Counted from the stretch's first letter, positions 43,801 through 54,165 are shown. The stretch is 64,000 nt of DNA from Parelaphostrongylus tenuis (GCA_019055375.1 JAHQIW010003652.1:1-64000); one strand, 5' to 3'. The notes: a model not told the origin generated them from the letters alone. Program-made: numbers and translations.

Positions 43801-46800
43801 ATCAGAAGAGACATTGGTAATGACGTTTTATGATCAGTGGCCATTTACGATAACTCTATGAGTCGTAGTTAAATCACAACAGAAAAGAAGTATCGTAAAG
43901 AAATAGACGGAAAAACTCCAACGTTCACAACCAGTATTGATCAAATGAGTGAGAACGATTCTGATGAGACACACAGCGGACGGTGTCTTATATTGATAAT
44001 GAACCAGAGGCTGAACGAACAACATCAAAGTCCAACGTTTTGCATTAACACTCTCACTTATCCAGTTCTCGTGATTTTCACTTCAGCGAGTCCTTTAATA
44101 ACTTTCTAACAGCACAGTTCAAGGAACATTGACCAACATGAAGTTGTCAAAAAAATTGGTTTGTTAGATAGAAAAAGCGAGACTGTCAAAACATTTTCTG
44201 CCTTGTGAACGTTATAGATTTAGTGAAAATCGATGTTAGAAGTATACGGTCGTTGTTAATTGAAGAGTATTGTTCCAAATACACTTGAGATAATTTGGAA
44301 GGAAACCGAAAATTCGACTTCAGAGAGGAGTTGGACTGTCCTCGATGACAGTCTGGAGACATTGATCGACGCAAGTCCATACAAAATGGTAGCCCGCACG
44401 AGAAAGCTGAGTAGAAGACTCTTCACAAAATGGAGAATCGGTTTGACTTCCGTCCGAGGTTGAATTTTTGCTTACCCTCCAATTCTCTTAGGTGTTTTAG
44501 AAGCAACATAACAGCGCAAAGTATAAAAAACGTAAGGAATCATAAGAGAATTATGTTTGCCTCTCATCAAAATAAAAGTGGGAAAAAAAAGTGAAAGAAA
44601 TCAAGTCGCAGTGAGCACTACGAATTAGGTTAGACTTTAAGGGACCGTATAACTTGAAAATCATTAACATAACTGCACTTCTTCGAGATTGAAATGAGAA
44701 AGTGGAAAAAGTTGAAGGATTTTATGTCGCCTATTTCTTTAAGGTTGCGAATCTTTTTGGAAAGGTTATTCTATTGCTGCTTTTGATTTGTGGATTCGAT
44801 ATCATGTGTACTAAACTGTGCCGATGCGATCCTACCAATTCACTTCTTTGCATTGATCGTCTACAAAAGTCTTCGAGCTACTGCGTGTAGGTTTGACTCT
44901 TATTCTACGGCTTTCGTATTCGTTGAGACTATCACTGAATGTTAGCTGAGTTGACTCCGCCTAGGAGTCTTGAGGTAGTCAGATTATGGCGTTCTCCAAT
45001 CAAATGGGAGAGGAGCTGATCTCAAACAAGTCTGATAATATTTTCCCGACCCAGAGCGATGAGAGATTTGGTGAGCCCAGGACAAGGCCTGGAAATGACA
45101 TATTCCGAATTTTCAATGAAAACAATTCTAAAAAAACTATTTTTCCTCAAATGTTCATCAGTTGTTGTGTTATTATGAGAGTTTCCAAGAGTGTTTGCTA
45201 CAAATTTTCTTATAATGTCATGGTTTGAATGAATGGGTATTTTCTTCTGTTTAATTTTTACGGCTAAACAGAAGAAGCCGAGGTTAATAGATAGTCGGTT
45301 CTGAGGTCTAAAGCATGAATGCTTATTATTTACTAAATATGATAGATATTGAGAATGTTGTAGGAAGGAAGAAAAAGAAACGAAGCAGATATCACTCATT
45401 ATAATCGTAACCTGTCGTTTATAGTGATGTCAATGGTGGCTAAACAGATTTTGTATTTGAAAAAGGGTTTAAGTTGGGATAAGAAAAACGGAAATGCAGA
45501 AGAGAAGGTAAACCTTAGCAATGAGAGGTTTAATCACCGTCTTGCAACATTTCAACCGTATTTTATGATAGGGTCGAATCTTCCAAATCAAAGATGGGAT
45601 TTTTATGGTTTTATTAGCTCGTGTCAGCTTCGGGATAAATCCTATTCATTTGTGTGTCTCATCGGATACGGCGGCTGATCGGGTAAGCGGGAGGCCTCAG
45701 ATCGTCGGTGTCCCCGACTTAATCGTCGCTATAGCACCTGGCTAATCCTCTACATTCACAACCACCGTACATTTGCACTCATACGTATTTTGTCTGCCGA
45801 CATTGAAAAAGAAGAAGTCCCAATTATTGGCGAAAAAGATAGAGAAAAACAATGAGAATTTGAAAAAATGCTGTAACTATTGATTTTTTCTGTTGCCGCT
45901 TTCAAGTGGACGTTGTTGGGCGTACGCCCACTGGGATGTGTCGTCTTAATCACTACTGACTCTTACTACGTTATACTGGTAGAATCGAAATGCTAGCATT
46001 GTAGGGGAAGTTTAAATGCTCCGCAAGATCGCCATAATTTCTCGCATAGTTAACAAACTCATCAAAACTGCTTCCATTTCTCTAATTGCTTTATTGTGCA
46101 GTATTTTCGTTGCTACACTTTCTTCCTTCACTTTTCTATATTCATGTGTAACAGCAGTAAAACAACAAGCCCGCGGTGATCAGGCATACGACTGAATAGC
46201 ATGAGAATGATTCCACAAAGCCATGGAATCATTGGGTTGTTCCATGATTTCTCTCGCTCTAATGTTCGATTCAATTTTTTTCTACTACAAATCAGTTGCC
46301 AAAAGGCCTTATATTGGAAAATGCTCGAGTAGCCCGCCACACAATTGGACGGGTCGTAGTACTATTACTAGCTATTTGAACAAGCTGGGCTCCCGCAAAG
46401 TGATCTCTCAATGGCCACCTCATGTACTGACCGACCACCTCACATTGCAGAATCGACTCGCCACATTCTCAGAGAACTGGGATGTTCTAACGAATCGTAG
46501 TCACATATAGCCCTGCTACTGCTCCAGCGGATTATCATCTCATCCGTGCATTGGAACAGCATCTGTTGAGGAAAAATTTAAAGACTACAGAAACAAGTCA
46601 GAAGTAATCTCACCCACTTTTTTGACCACAAGTCTCATTTTTTCTGGGAGAAAAGCATCAACTTTGCCCAGCAAATGCTTCATAAAAATCGGTTACCACA
46701 GTAGTTATCTAGTTGATTAAGTGATTTCTTCAAATAAATAAATGACAAATGAATTAACAAAAGTGCCGCAATGCAAAAGATATAATGGGACAGCGTAGTG

Positions 46801-49800
46801 TTTATGTACAATCTCGTCAGAACGGCACGCTGCGTTTTTGTTTTATCACAGCTCCCGACTAATAAAGTAGAGTTTTTTATTCTAATCAATGCAACAAGTC
46901 GGCCAATGTTCTCGATTCATTCAGTGGCGCCGGAAGACACGATGAATCAACGGCGAATTATGAATTGCGACGGGCACAATACAGTACGAAAGCAAATACT
47001 TCACTTGATGGCCTCCTGTGGGAAGTGAAGGAAACGCTAAGGGGACAATGAAAAATGCTTCACCAATGATTCTAAATGCAATACTTTGGGTGAGCAAAAG
47101 TATTTTATTCTTCTTGCGGGCTCTCTTTTCATATTTTCTAACCACTATTCTGAAGCCGTTAGGAGGTAGGTATGATGAGAAAGCAGCTGAAAAGTAACAA
47201 ATTTTCTACCTCTTCACGACAAAAGAAACAAAACTTGATCAGTCGTTGATCAAAATCAGTAATGATTGAACAGTAAAAAGCTGTAAGCATGACTGACGAA
47301 AAGAACTATTTTTTTTGAGATCATTGTCCCATTTTTCGGTAAACGATACAAGAAAAGAGCTTGGAAAAGGCTCAAGATGCTAAAACAAATGGGTTCAAGA
47401 AGCCAATCTAAAAAACCGTATGTACAAAAAAGTGTACACACGACCGTATAGAGGTTCAGAAGTGTACAAAACAGAATACAAAGTAGACGAAAAATTCGCG
47501 TACAACGTTTGAGCGTGTATATAATCATAAATATATCAATAAATAAGATTATAAACATAGGTATATGATGTACCTGTATGTCTAAACGGCACGTATATAT
47601 ATGTATATATATATATATGTATATATGTATATATATGTATATATATATTATATAAGCAATCTCGCATAAAGCATTAACTTACCCCATTATCGAAGGATGA
47701 AGAAACGCTGAGCTCGATGCCAACGGATTGTAGGGTTCGGCTTTGATTTGAAGCTCTGTGTTGATATCCATGCCTGATCCACCCTACAGTCGATATCATT
47801 ATCATGTCAGTTAAAAGTAATAAGTGAAGCAAAGATATGGAAAGAATGAATAATGAAATGGATAAAGCTTTTGGTGCTAAACACTTCAATGAGATTTGCT
47901 TAGCACCATGCCATGTTCATGAAGGATTTTTTCTACAAGTCATTAGATGCGATTGAATTCATATTCCCTCAATAGAATGACTTATGGTAGCCTAACGGAG
48001 CATCAAATCAGGCTACTATCTTTTAAACAAGCTTGACAGCAAGATCAAGCTTCGACCTCAAGTAGAGGGTTTGGAGAACATGGAGCGTGGGCAAAACTAA
48101 TGACCAGATGATTGTATGATAGCAATAACCATTGCGCTACATGCGCCTCGTAGGGCATCAAGTAAAAAAAAGCAATTACGAAGAAAAATTATAGGAAAAT
48201 TAGCACAATGATCACTGTAGAAATGTCTATACCATTTGCGAATCAATGAGAGACAGATTAAGAATTTCCAGTGATCAAAAGGAAAATTAGAGTTAAAGTA
48301 AGTAAAATGCTACTAAATAGTTTTCCTGCATTAAAACCCTCATCACCATAAGTACATAGCGTATTTCTAGAAAGAAATTCACTTAGAACATTGCTGAAAT
48401 AATGTGAAATTAGTAGAGGCCCACGAAAGTTATGGCTGATTTGTCGTCGATGAGCTGGACACAAATTGTTATAACAATACATTTTTGTCATATGAAGACG
48501 TGCAGCCAATTCGTCAACACTGTGCTATTCCGAGATTTTAGGTGAAGATGATCAGACTAAAAGAAAAAAGTGGAAGAGTGGAGAATTCTGATAATGAATG
48601 TTCGGTACATTTTTGTTTGTCTTTTTCGTTTTGAGGAAGTGCCGATACAAGTGCAAATGAGGAAGTGGTAAAAACCTCTCTGAGTAAAGGCTTGCAAATT
48701 TCTTAAATAATAAAAACAAAGTGAAGAAGAAAGTTTTTGTTTGAAAAGGTCTTTGAAAATTAGGTATTTCTGATTTTGAAGGTAAGGTCTTTTTGTACTC
48801 GCTAGCATGTGCTCGCTAAAGTACTGCACAGAGTTTGACAAAGGATGATAACAGAGAATTTTGGACTTTGAATGAAAAAAACATGATAAGACTAGAATAA
48901 TTCTCATTAAGTTATAATCAATCACATAATAAATTTTCTAATACCCGAAAAATCTCGTATTTTTGATGGTTGGAATTTTAGCACACAGTATCAATCGAAT
49001 GAGGATTAAAGCGAAGTTTAGCGACTTATTTGACTTCTTTACAAATTCATAAAATTTCACCAATTTTTACAATTTTTGAGAAGTTTCAAGATTGATTCTT
49101 TTGAGCTTATAGCTGAAATATTGCACCATCTTTAAGTCATTCAAAATGATATGTGAGAAAACATCAAAAACGGTCGATGTGAGAAGGGTTACGAATCAAT
49201 TCTATTTCAGTCTAGTCTTTAGCTCTTTCATTTTGCTTTCAATACGTTAAGGTTTATTGAAAATATAAACTGAATATCGAAGATAAACTGTTGTGTGGTT
49301 CTGAGTTGGCAAAGAAGTGCAAAGATTCCGATCGTGTTGCAGAACAGCAATCAAATAGCTAGTGAATTAATTTGATCTCAATCGGGTAGGCATCTGGTCG
49401 TTTCTATAAGTTTTTGTCGTTTTCTTTACGAAATAATGATCTAAAAACAGTTAGTCCGGAAGAAGATAAAATTGAATATTTAAATTTATCGCCGCGTTTT
49501 GGATACTATTTGGGATTCGAGACTTCTTTTTTCCCATTTCTATCTCTGGCTTCATTCCTGAATCATCCCTAAATTTCAAGGGTTGCGTTTGTGCTACACA
49601 TAAGAGCCACTATTCTTCAAATAGCCTTTTGCGACGAGAACACCTTTGGCGATATCATAAGTGAGTTTTGTTCAAAAGCGATATAAAATCTAACAATAAA
49701 ATGACAAAGCTAACTGGTTGACTGGCCGGCTTGTTGGCCGGCTGGCACGCTGGCTGGCTGACTAGCTAGTTAGATGACTGACTGAATGACTGACTAGCTT

Positions 49801-52159
49801 TATAGCTGCTAACGGATTACTGCGACACAATAGACATTGCCTAATGGATGGACAGAGATAGTCTCTTTTAGAACTGAAAAACGCATGGACACACAAACAC
49901 TGAGGCCACAAGTGCATTCGTACTGTACATATGACGTCATTGGGCCGAATACGGTAGCGATGGATGGGCTGCAAAAATGGAAGATGAAAACGATACCTGT
50001 AGCTGACGTCATAAGAGACTGATAAATGTCGAATGTTTTCTAGTAGTTCCTAGAAACGAAAAAATATTCGACGAAAAAATGAATGCAACTGAGTCACAGT
50101 TACTAAGCGTTTCATCCGGAGAATACGAACACAACAAGGTGACAATAAACAAGGTGACAATAGTTAAGACTCACTAGTTGTGATGAACATCGCCTTTCCT
50201 CCTTTTTTCCTACTCAGTTCTAGGGAAATTTATCACAATTACATAGTCAATTTTTCGCTTCATTTTGTTCCTTCAGATCAAAGGAACGGTAATAGTCAAG
50301 CAAAAATCACTAATTATCATCTCCTTTGAAGATATTCACACTAAGTTGACCAATGTGGAATTCCTGAGAAATGTGTGCAAGTTAAAGGTGGAGTCGATGC
50401 CTATACAAAGAATGTGTTGAAGTCCTTCTCGTCAATAAAGAACATGTGACCTTTCGAATTCCTCTAAGAAAAGCTTGTACATCAGCTAAGAACGCAAACA
50501 CATTTGCAGCAGGAACAACAACAGTAGCAGCAGCTGTAACGACAAACAACAACAACATCAACAGTCACCACGCCACCCCATCATCATGATCATCAGCGAC
50601 AACATTGACAAAATCAAGTACAACAACGATGATAACATTATAGATGCACTAATCAGAGGCGGGAGATTTCACGAAGATCTGTATATTGAGTGCAAAATTG
50701 TTTCCTAAGTGTCAATAATCAAAAAGAAATTTTGAATGGATACTTGGATACTTGGAGGGCTCGTCTTCATGAATTGTGCGGATCCCAGCTCATTTCCCAC
50801 TCGTTTCTTCTTCTCGCGAAAGTTGTCCATCGTGATGATTTGATGCGAGCATTTGATTGGTAATTAGAGATTGAGCAAAAAATCAAGCAGTTCAGAATGG
50901 TTATCAAAAATTTCATGAGAACTGAATGTGATGGACTGTTTTCCGGTCGCAGATTCAAAAAAAAAGACCATGAAATTGCGTTGTGAATTGATTGGAATGG
51001 CTAAGCGTTCACGAAGCAAGTAGGGAGAGAAAAAAGCGATATCCATGAATTAATGGGATCAGTAGTTATGAATTAGTAATAAATCGCAAAAATGGCTTTT
51101 ATCAAGCATCGACATAAAAAATAAAAAATTTTCGCACACTGTCCTTTTACACAAAGCTTGCGAGACGTTGATACAAAGGATAAAGTATAAAGCTCATGGC
51201 GTAGATCAATCCTTGAGGAATACGCCATGCATTCGTCTCTAGTCTTTAGGATGATTGAATGTACATCTGGCCCTTACAATGACTCGTGGTGGCCTATCAA
51301 TGTGTCAAGTCACTGCTACAATCCTCCCAAACTGTTTCGCAAGAAATCACAAACCTTGGAGAAATGGAAAGCTTGGTGGGCGTTGACCAGGTTTTAAACC
51401 ATCGACGATCGCGATTGGTCGACCAAATGTGTCGCAAGTACTTCTATCTACTGCGTCACACAAGCTCTTGAGGCTTTATCGTTCATCTTCATTCCCGATT
51501 GAGTTGGTATATCGTTTTCAAAATCGATGGCTGACGTTTGAGCGACGTTGCCTTTTTTTGAGACCGTTAATTAGAGCGACCCCTGACACTCACACATGAC
51601 AAAAATAATCCAATTAGTTTTGCCTGAGGAAACAAATCCTATCTCAGAAAAGAGTCGAATTACTGAGAAATCCAATAAAACGAATGTAAACATGAGAATT
51701 CTTTTTGTGAACAAGAGCGTTTTTTAGCATGACTACGGTAGCATCTTTGCTGCGACGGAGGCGGCGGTGCGAGTGGTCGTTTGCGATGCTATTCTGACAG
51801 CCGTTTCAATTACATCAACGAACGACGGCCGCTCGTTGGCAGAAGGCACTCGAAAATGCGACGATTAAGGGATACGGTAACCGCCAAATAGTTTCGATGA
51901 TGATTATTTATTTCATGACCAAGATTCGTCAATCCTGGTCGAAATAATCGGTAAATTTGTGAATTACCATTATGATTGTTAATATCACCGTTATTGGTGT
52001 CATTTTTACTACTTATTAATCAGAAAGCTATCGGTTATTCATGTCAAGATCACATGAATGTCTGAGTACAGAGATAAATTACTACTTAGTTGAATCCTCA
52101 CTGACCTGTGTGCTCGACTCGTGTTGCTGTGGGTCAACGAAGCCGCTGCTGCTTTGTTC
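27277..52159 (-). CDS. nhr-6: NR4A-type nuclear receptor, nhr-6 ortholog, near-complete gene
   Basis: NR4A receptors are orphan transcription factors that bind the NBRE (AAAGGTCA) as monomers (family knowledge). Ten exons from ATG 47771 to stop 27277-27279 join in consistent phase to 457 codons (456 residues). Exon 3 holds the first zinc finger ([15 protein letters not shown]-box CEGCKG). Exon 4 holds the second ([23 protein letters not shown]). Exon 5 gives the NR4A-specific extension [16 protein letters not shown]. Exons 6-10 form the ligand-binding domain, including VVNALKDHC, and end THAY. A further exon at 52106-52159 is in phase with 5' sequence of exon 1, so an upstream start is possible. 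The N-terminus is Q/P-rich. No frameshift was needed. A typical AF-2 ending (LFLDTLPF-like) is not seen. Confidence 0.93.
27818..27919 (-). CDS. nhr-6: NR4A ligand-binding-domain exon 9
   Basis: 102 nt, phase 0 to 0, acceptor CGTAAG, donor GAG|GTGAGT. Encodes [20 protein letters not shown] and [14 protein letters not shown], corresponding to the helix 10/11 region where NR4A members read LGLQRIFYLKLED-like. Confidence 0.88.
27982..28106 (-). CDS. nhr-6: NR4A ligand-binding-domain exon 8
   Basis: 125 nt, phase 1 to 0, acceptor ATTTCAG, donor CAG|GTATG. Encodes [39 protein letters not shown]; the NALKDH block matches the NR4A NCLKDH/SSLKDH helix. Confidence 0.93.
28488..28522 (-). repeat. tRNA-like SINE head fragment
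   Basis: On the minus strand GTTGCGAAGTGGTTAGAGGT then GCCCC; only the head is recognisable. Confidence 0.4.
28758..28805. repeat. (AT)n microsatellite
   Basis: About 24 TA units in NR4A intron 7. Confidence 0.95.
28837..29440 (-). mobile_element. Internally deleted mariner with both TIRs
   Basis: Terminal repeats GGTTGTAGAAAAAGTTC (left) and GAACTTTTTCTACAACTT (right) differ at one position and sit inside TA duplications at 28835-28836 and 29441-29442. The minus strand encodes the N-terminal domain ([33 protein letters not shown]) with frameshifts, then jumps to the very C-terminus ([15 protein letters not shown] and stop). The whole catalytic core is missing. About 604 bp; non-autonomous, mobilisable only in trans. 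Lies in NR4A intron 7. Confidence 0.9.
29690..29840 (-). repeat. SINE-like fragment, diverged
   Basis: ACATGTAGCCACTACGCTAC then ACATGCCG at the right corresponds to the tRNA-like head on the minus strand. Confidence 0.4.
30898..31082 (-). CDS. nhr-6: NR4A ligand-binding-domain exon 7
   Basis: 185 nt, phase 2 to 1, acceptor GCTTAAG, donor ACCG|GTAGG. Encodes [55 protein letters not shown]. The last segment aligns with the NR4A LSALSMITERHG helix region. Confidence 0.9.
31180..31600. repeat. Inverted-repeat element, foldback-like
   Basis: TTTTCGAGGTCTGGCGTGTC with CAGTGACTTA at the left is mirrored by CCACTGACATACCAAACCTT at the right, and CCGTCGAAACGTAGAT mirrors the ACGTTTCGGCGG block. About 420 bp in NR4A intron 6. 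Confidence 0.6.
31670..31973 (-). repeat. tRNA-derived SINE copy
   Basis: TGACTCGCGGTGACCTCCCG, ATGGAGGGATGGATGG, CACCTCTAACCACTGCACCA. Confidence 0.8.
32085..32430. repeat. Copy of the 5.2-kb foldback family, diverged
   Basis: CAAGAAAACACTTGAAACGA, CTACCAGCCACGAGCAATCG, GCCTAAACGCGTGTAGTGC and CATGCATGGCTCAAAAAT. The same order appears at 34070-34330 and 36960-37260. Confidence 0.6.
32559..32725 (-). CDS. nhr-6: NR4A ligand-binding-domain exon 6
   Basis: 167 nt, phase 0 to 2, acceptor TTTTTAG, donor CG|GTCAGT. Encodes [40 protein letters not shown] and [13 protein letters not shown], the helix 1-5 region. Confidence 0.92.
32726..34069. other. NR4A intron 5, left part
   Basis: AT-rich sequence without a recognisable exon, RNA or repeat copy. 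Confidence 0.35.
34070..34330. repeat. Copy of the 5.2-kb foldback family, diverged
   Basis: GTCTGAAAACAATCGAATAT, TACCAGCCACAAACATTCGG, GTCGAAACACGTGCCTTGCA. Confidence 0.6.
34354..34657 (+). repeat. tRNA-derived SINE copy
   Basis: Head GCGCACGTGGCGCAGAGGTT, middle GATAAGCAGGACTGATTCGG, tail GAGAGCTTTATCCTATA. Antisense to NR4A. Confidence 0.8.
35648..35805 (-). CDS. nhr-6: NR4A exon 5, DNA-binding extension and hinge
   Basis: 158 nt, phase 1 to 0, acceptor CTTTAG, donor TAC|GTAAGT. Encodes [20 protein letters not shown], then [20 protein letters not shown]. The RRGRL box is the NR4A C-terminal extension contacting the AA of the NBRE (family knowledge). Confidence 0.96.
36765..37260. mobile_element. 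Rearranged copy of the 5.2-kb foldback family
   Basis: GATACACGTGTTTCGACCCT and CGCAAGGTCGACAACACGTG at the two sides, with GGAGCACCCACAGAGGATTG and a second partial arm (GAAGAAAACACTCGAAACG) inside. Lies in NR4A intron 4. Confidence 0.75.
37496..37625 (-). CDS. nhr-6: NR4A exon 4, second zinc finger
   Basis: 130 nt, phase 0 to 1, acceptor TTTATAG, donor GAAA|GTAAGT. Encodes [43 protein letters not shown]. The four cysteines have nuclear-receptor spacing (C-x5-C-x9-C-x2-C). RRRN-type residues of other NR4As are replaced by RYRS. Confidence 0.98.
38231..38381 (-). CDS. nhr-6: NR4A exon 3, first zinc finger
   Basis: 151 nt, phase 2 to 0, acceptor TTCATTCAG, donor CAAG|GTAGTG. Encodes [12 protein letters not shown], an acidic stretch, then [20 protein letters not shown] and CKGFFK. 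The usual CQHYG reads CFHYG here. An alternative start at the internal ATG (38380) would give a short isoform. Confidence 0.98.
39017..39270 (+). repeat. tRNA-derived SINE copy, diverged
   Basis: GAGTCGATGGTTCAGTCAAG, GGGAGGATAGCTGCACTGAC, GATTGATCGGCGCTCAGACC. Confidence 0.65.
39271..41591. other. NR4A intron 2, unannotated
   Basis: AT-rich DNA; apart from (ATC)-rich stretches near 39330-39370 no exon, RNA gene or recurrent repeat was supportable. Confidence 0.4.
41592..41756 (-). CDS. nhr-6: NR4A exon 2, Q/P-rich transactivation region
   Basis: 165 nt, phase 2 to 2, acceptor ATTTCAG, donor CTAG|GTATG. Encodes [38 protein letters not shown] and a Ser/Arg/Gly tail. Composition fits an AF-1 domain. 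Confidence 0.9.
42133..42406 (-). repeat. tRNA-derived SINE copy, diverged
   Basis: CTCTCGGCGTTGATCGACTT, ATATCTGGCCCATACAATGA, CATCTCTAACCATTGTGTCA. Confidence 0.7.
43190..43275 (+). mobile_element. Mariner remnant, HTH fragment
   Basis: Reads [16 protein letters not shown], similar to the segment preceding the second helix-turn-helix of mariner transposases; too short to classify further. Confidence 0.45.
43336..43615 (+). mobile_element. Decayed RTE-like LINE 3' end
   Basis: Same region as 3660-3918 (GATGCGCTTCAACGACAACT, GTCAAGCGCTCCACAGAAAG, CACTGGGCTACTTTTGAACG) but with frameshifts and stops. An older copy. Confidence 0.85.
44330..44420 (+). mobile_element. Mariner remnant, HTH fragment
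   Basis: Encodes [20 protein letters not shown] within an open frame from 44260; shares the GACATTGATYGAYGCA block with 43190-43275. Confidence 0.45.
44465..47586. other. NR4A intron 1, unannotated part
   Basis: Several 60-125 codon frames on both strands lack splice context, family motifs or convincing composition. A patch at 45038-45100 (GATTTGGTGAGCCCAGGAC) may be a SINE scrap. Confidence 0.35.
47587..47655. repeat. (TATATG/AT)n microsatellite
   Basis: Alternating TATATATG and pure AT runs, about 70 bp, ending 28 bp from the NR4A exon 1 donor. Confidence 0.9.
47683..47771 (-). CDS. nhr-6: NR4A exon 1 from ATG
   Basis: 89 nt from ATG 47771 to donor ATGG|GTAAG, phase 2. Encodes [20 protein letters not shown] and SAFLHPSIM. 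The exon itself starts at 47789 after a GACTGTAG acceptor; the preceding 18 nt read GGSG in frame, so the Met may be internal when the exon at 52106 is used. Confidence 0.88.
47790..47797 (-). promoter_or_regulatory. Splice acceptor, possible spliced-leader site of NR4A
   Basis: Minus-strand GACTGTAG just upstream of the ATG-bearing exon. It could take a spliced leader (start at 47771) or the donor at 52106. Confidence 0.45.
48080..48150 (-). repeat. SINE head fragment
   Basis: AACCATTGCGCTACATGCGC at the right edge is the family head on the minus strand. Confidence 0.45.
48151..49710. other. NR4A 5' intron, unannotated
   Basis: AT-rich DNA. The 122-codon minus frame at 48557-48925 has no motif or splice support. 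Confidence 0.35.
49711..49800. repeat. Tetranucleotide GGCT/GACT repeat
   Basis: TTGGCCGGCTGGCACGCTGG and GACTGACTGAATGACTGACT units, about 90 bp. Confidence 0.8.
50505..50640. repeat. CAA/CAG-type triplet-rich tract
   Basis: GGAACAACAACAGTAGCAGC, AACAACAACAACATCAACAG, GTACAACAACGATGATAAC. Low complexity, not an exon on either strand. Confidence 0.7.
51178..51472 (-). repeat. tRNA-derived SINE copy, diverged
   Basis: CTCATGGCGTAGATCAATCC, ATGTACATCTGGCCCTTACA, CTACTGCGTCACACAAGCTC. Confidence 0.7.
51735..51862 (-). CDS. Possible cryptic or alternative exon
   Basis: A GC-rich island in the NR4A 5' intron reads [39 protein letters not shown] on the minus strand, with a GTAGTC donor-like site. 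Its phase does not fit between the exons at 52106 and 47789, so it is not part of the main model. Alternative transcript, other gene or chance are all possible. Confidence 0.3.
52106..52159 (-). CDS. nhr-6: NR4A upstream exon
   Basis: 54 nt, phase 0 to 0, acceptor TTCACTTCAG, donor CAG|GTCAGT. Encodes [18 protein letters not shown], which joins in frame to [10 protein letters not shown] of the next exon. Further 5' exons were not identified. Confidence 0.65.
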
Positions 52160-53204
52160 CTGAAGTGAATTTTTATCACGCAAGAGATTTTATCCTAGAT
52201 AATTTCCATAGATGATAACGGTTCGATTAGATACTGAAATAGTACTGAAACAACACTTGATCATCACAATATTGAAGATATAAAAAGTTGTAAAGTAAAA
52301 GTTGTATGAAACGTTGGTAAACGTCTTGGTATCACAATAAAATTTCAGAGGAAACATGCATTGATTCGTTTGACGTATCTTGAAAGAGTTAAGACAATTC
52401 CAGTGGTTTTCAACACTTCAAAAAAGAGAAACTTCATATCTAATATTACTCAAACTCTTAGATAAAAGAATTTTATGGAAGAATGACATTAAAAACTCGG
52501 CAGAAGGTATTTCTTCACACTATTCAACGGTGAACGAAAGAACCAAATGTTGTAAGAGCAGTGGTGACTTTTAACGCTCAGACATAAAAAATTTAGAGAT
52601 GAAACTAGGTCTTAGAAGAAATGTCCTTGCGAACGCATCCAAAATTAAATTAGAGATTGAGCAGATGAACTGAAATGTTTCGATGAGATTCATTAGTGAT
52701 TCGGCCGATTTGAGCTTTCGACACTATAGATCCAAAGAGGAAGGCTCTCGAAAGGACAATTTCAAGACTTCGACTTGGAAGGAAACATGCTTCAAAGCGA
52801 TGTATCTGAAGCAATAGCTAGGGCAAGGTTTTTTAAGGCTGCCCAGAAAATCATCGGAGTAGAAAGCGGTTTAGATCTAGAGCTGTTGATTTTCCCAAAA
52901 CTATTTTGTCAAGGATTGGTTAGCGCTGAACTTTTAGGTGTTGAAGCACCTTGGGATTTATTTTTCGTGTGAAATGCTTTATGAAACCTCATTATTCATA
53001 GAAAATACGGTGAAAAGTTACTGCATTCAACCACTTGAGTCTATATAGAAGTGAAAAAATATCGAATGTAAGCTGCGACAAAGTTACTTGATGTAACCAC
53101 GATTCGCTGATAGGAACAATGAGCAAGAAGCCGACATATCTGGATGCAGTTGTAGTTAAATTTAGAAGCTGATCTTTTTCATATAGATATGCTCAGTTTG
53201 AAGC
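52160..53204. other. Unannotated stretch upstream of NR4A
   Basis: AT-rich; frames of 60-65 codons on the plus strand show no recognisable domain. Confidence 0.35.
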
Positions 53205-53445
53205 CGAAGTAGTGGAGTGGTTAGTGATGCATTGTATCAGAAAGCTAGAAGGATAAACGATGCCATGATTTGAGCCTCTCCCAACACTCTCTGGAATCTT
53301 TCTAGTAATTTTACGGCATTTTTCACAGTGATTTTATGCTTCACATACATCTAAGAGAACTGAGTGGTGAACAAGAACACGGCTTCAGGCGGGAATCGTA
53401 TCCCCACCCCGTTTCATCCATACCGGGCACGGAATGTATCTCTGG
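53205..53445. repeat. Two tRNA-like repeat fragments
   Basis: GTGGAGTGGTTAGTGATGCA (second SINE-like family head), followed by ACTGAGTGGTGAACAAGAAC and CACGGCTTCAGGCGGGAATC (8.3-kb family). Confidence 0.55.
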
Positions 53446-54132
53446 AATCAACCAAATGAACAACTCCGCTCAGCTGCGTCTGGAACTGCAAGGAATCGTC
53501 TCGAACAGCATTTTGCGGTACTCAAAGAGGAGACAGAACCCTCAGGGAGCAGTCGAGGCGTCACATGAGATACGAAAACTCTGCTGAGGTGTGAGTGGGG
53601 GGGGGAGGGCGGACTAAGCTGAATACAAGTATTGAAATCCTTTGCAGAATACATTCAGTTCGCCTATGGATTTCGGTTTCAAGTGAAAATAAGCAAGCAT
53701 AGGGGATGGTCATGTATGAAACAAGTAAATTCTAATTTGCTGGCACACTGGTGATTCGATCTGCGCTGAGCAGTCAGATAAATGGGAACTATATGTGAAC
53801 TGGCCACAAATTATCCCCAACGGAAATGTTCTATATCTACTCCGCAAGAGATCAAAAAAACAAGTACAAGCAGAACTCCACTGCAAGGATTGACGGAAAA
53901 CTCTCGGTACTCCCACGTCGAAAACTATGAAATAAAAGAATAAGAAACGAAAGCTATCATGTTGTTTTTGCTACCTGACCTTGTGAAAGCCAACATTGGG
54001 CAGCTCTGATGCGCAAGAGTGACGAAAAAGTCGTCACTCGTGACCACCGATATCACTCCATCATTATCGGGGTTGCGGACAACGATGAAGGGGAAAATTT
54101 AAGAAGTCATATGTATATTATGATATGTAAAT

Positions 54133-54165
54133 GCGTATATATCCAATATATATATATATATATAC
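54133..54165. repeat. (AT)n microsatellite
   Basis: TATATATATATATATATA tract. Confidence 0.85.

Noticed and set aside
49809..50022. Overlapping 60-70 codon frames
   Set aside because: Open on both strands, no motif or splice signals; lies beside the tetranucleotide repeat.
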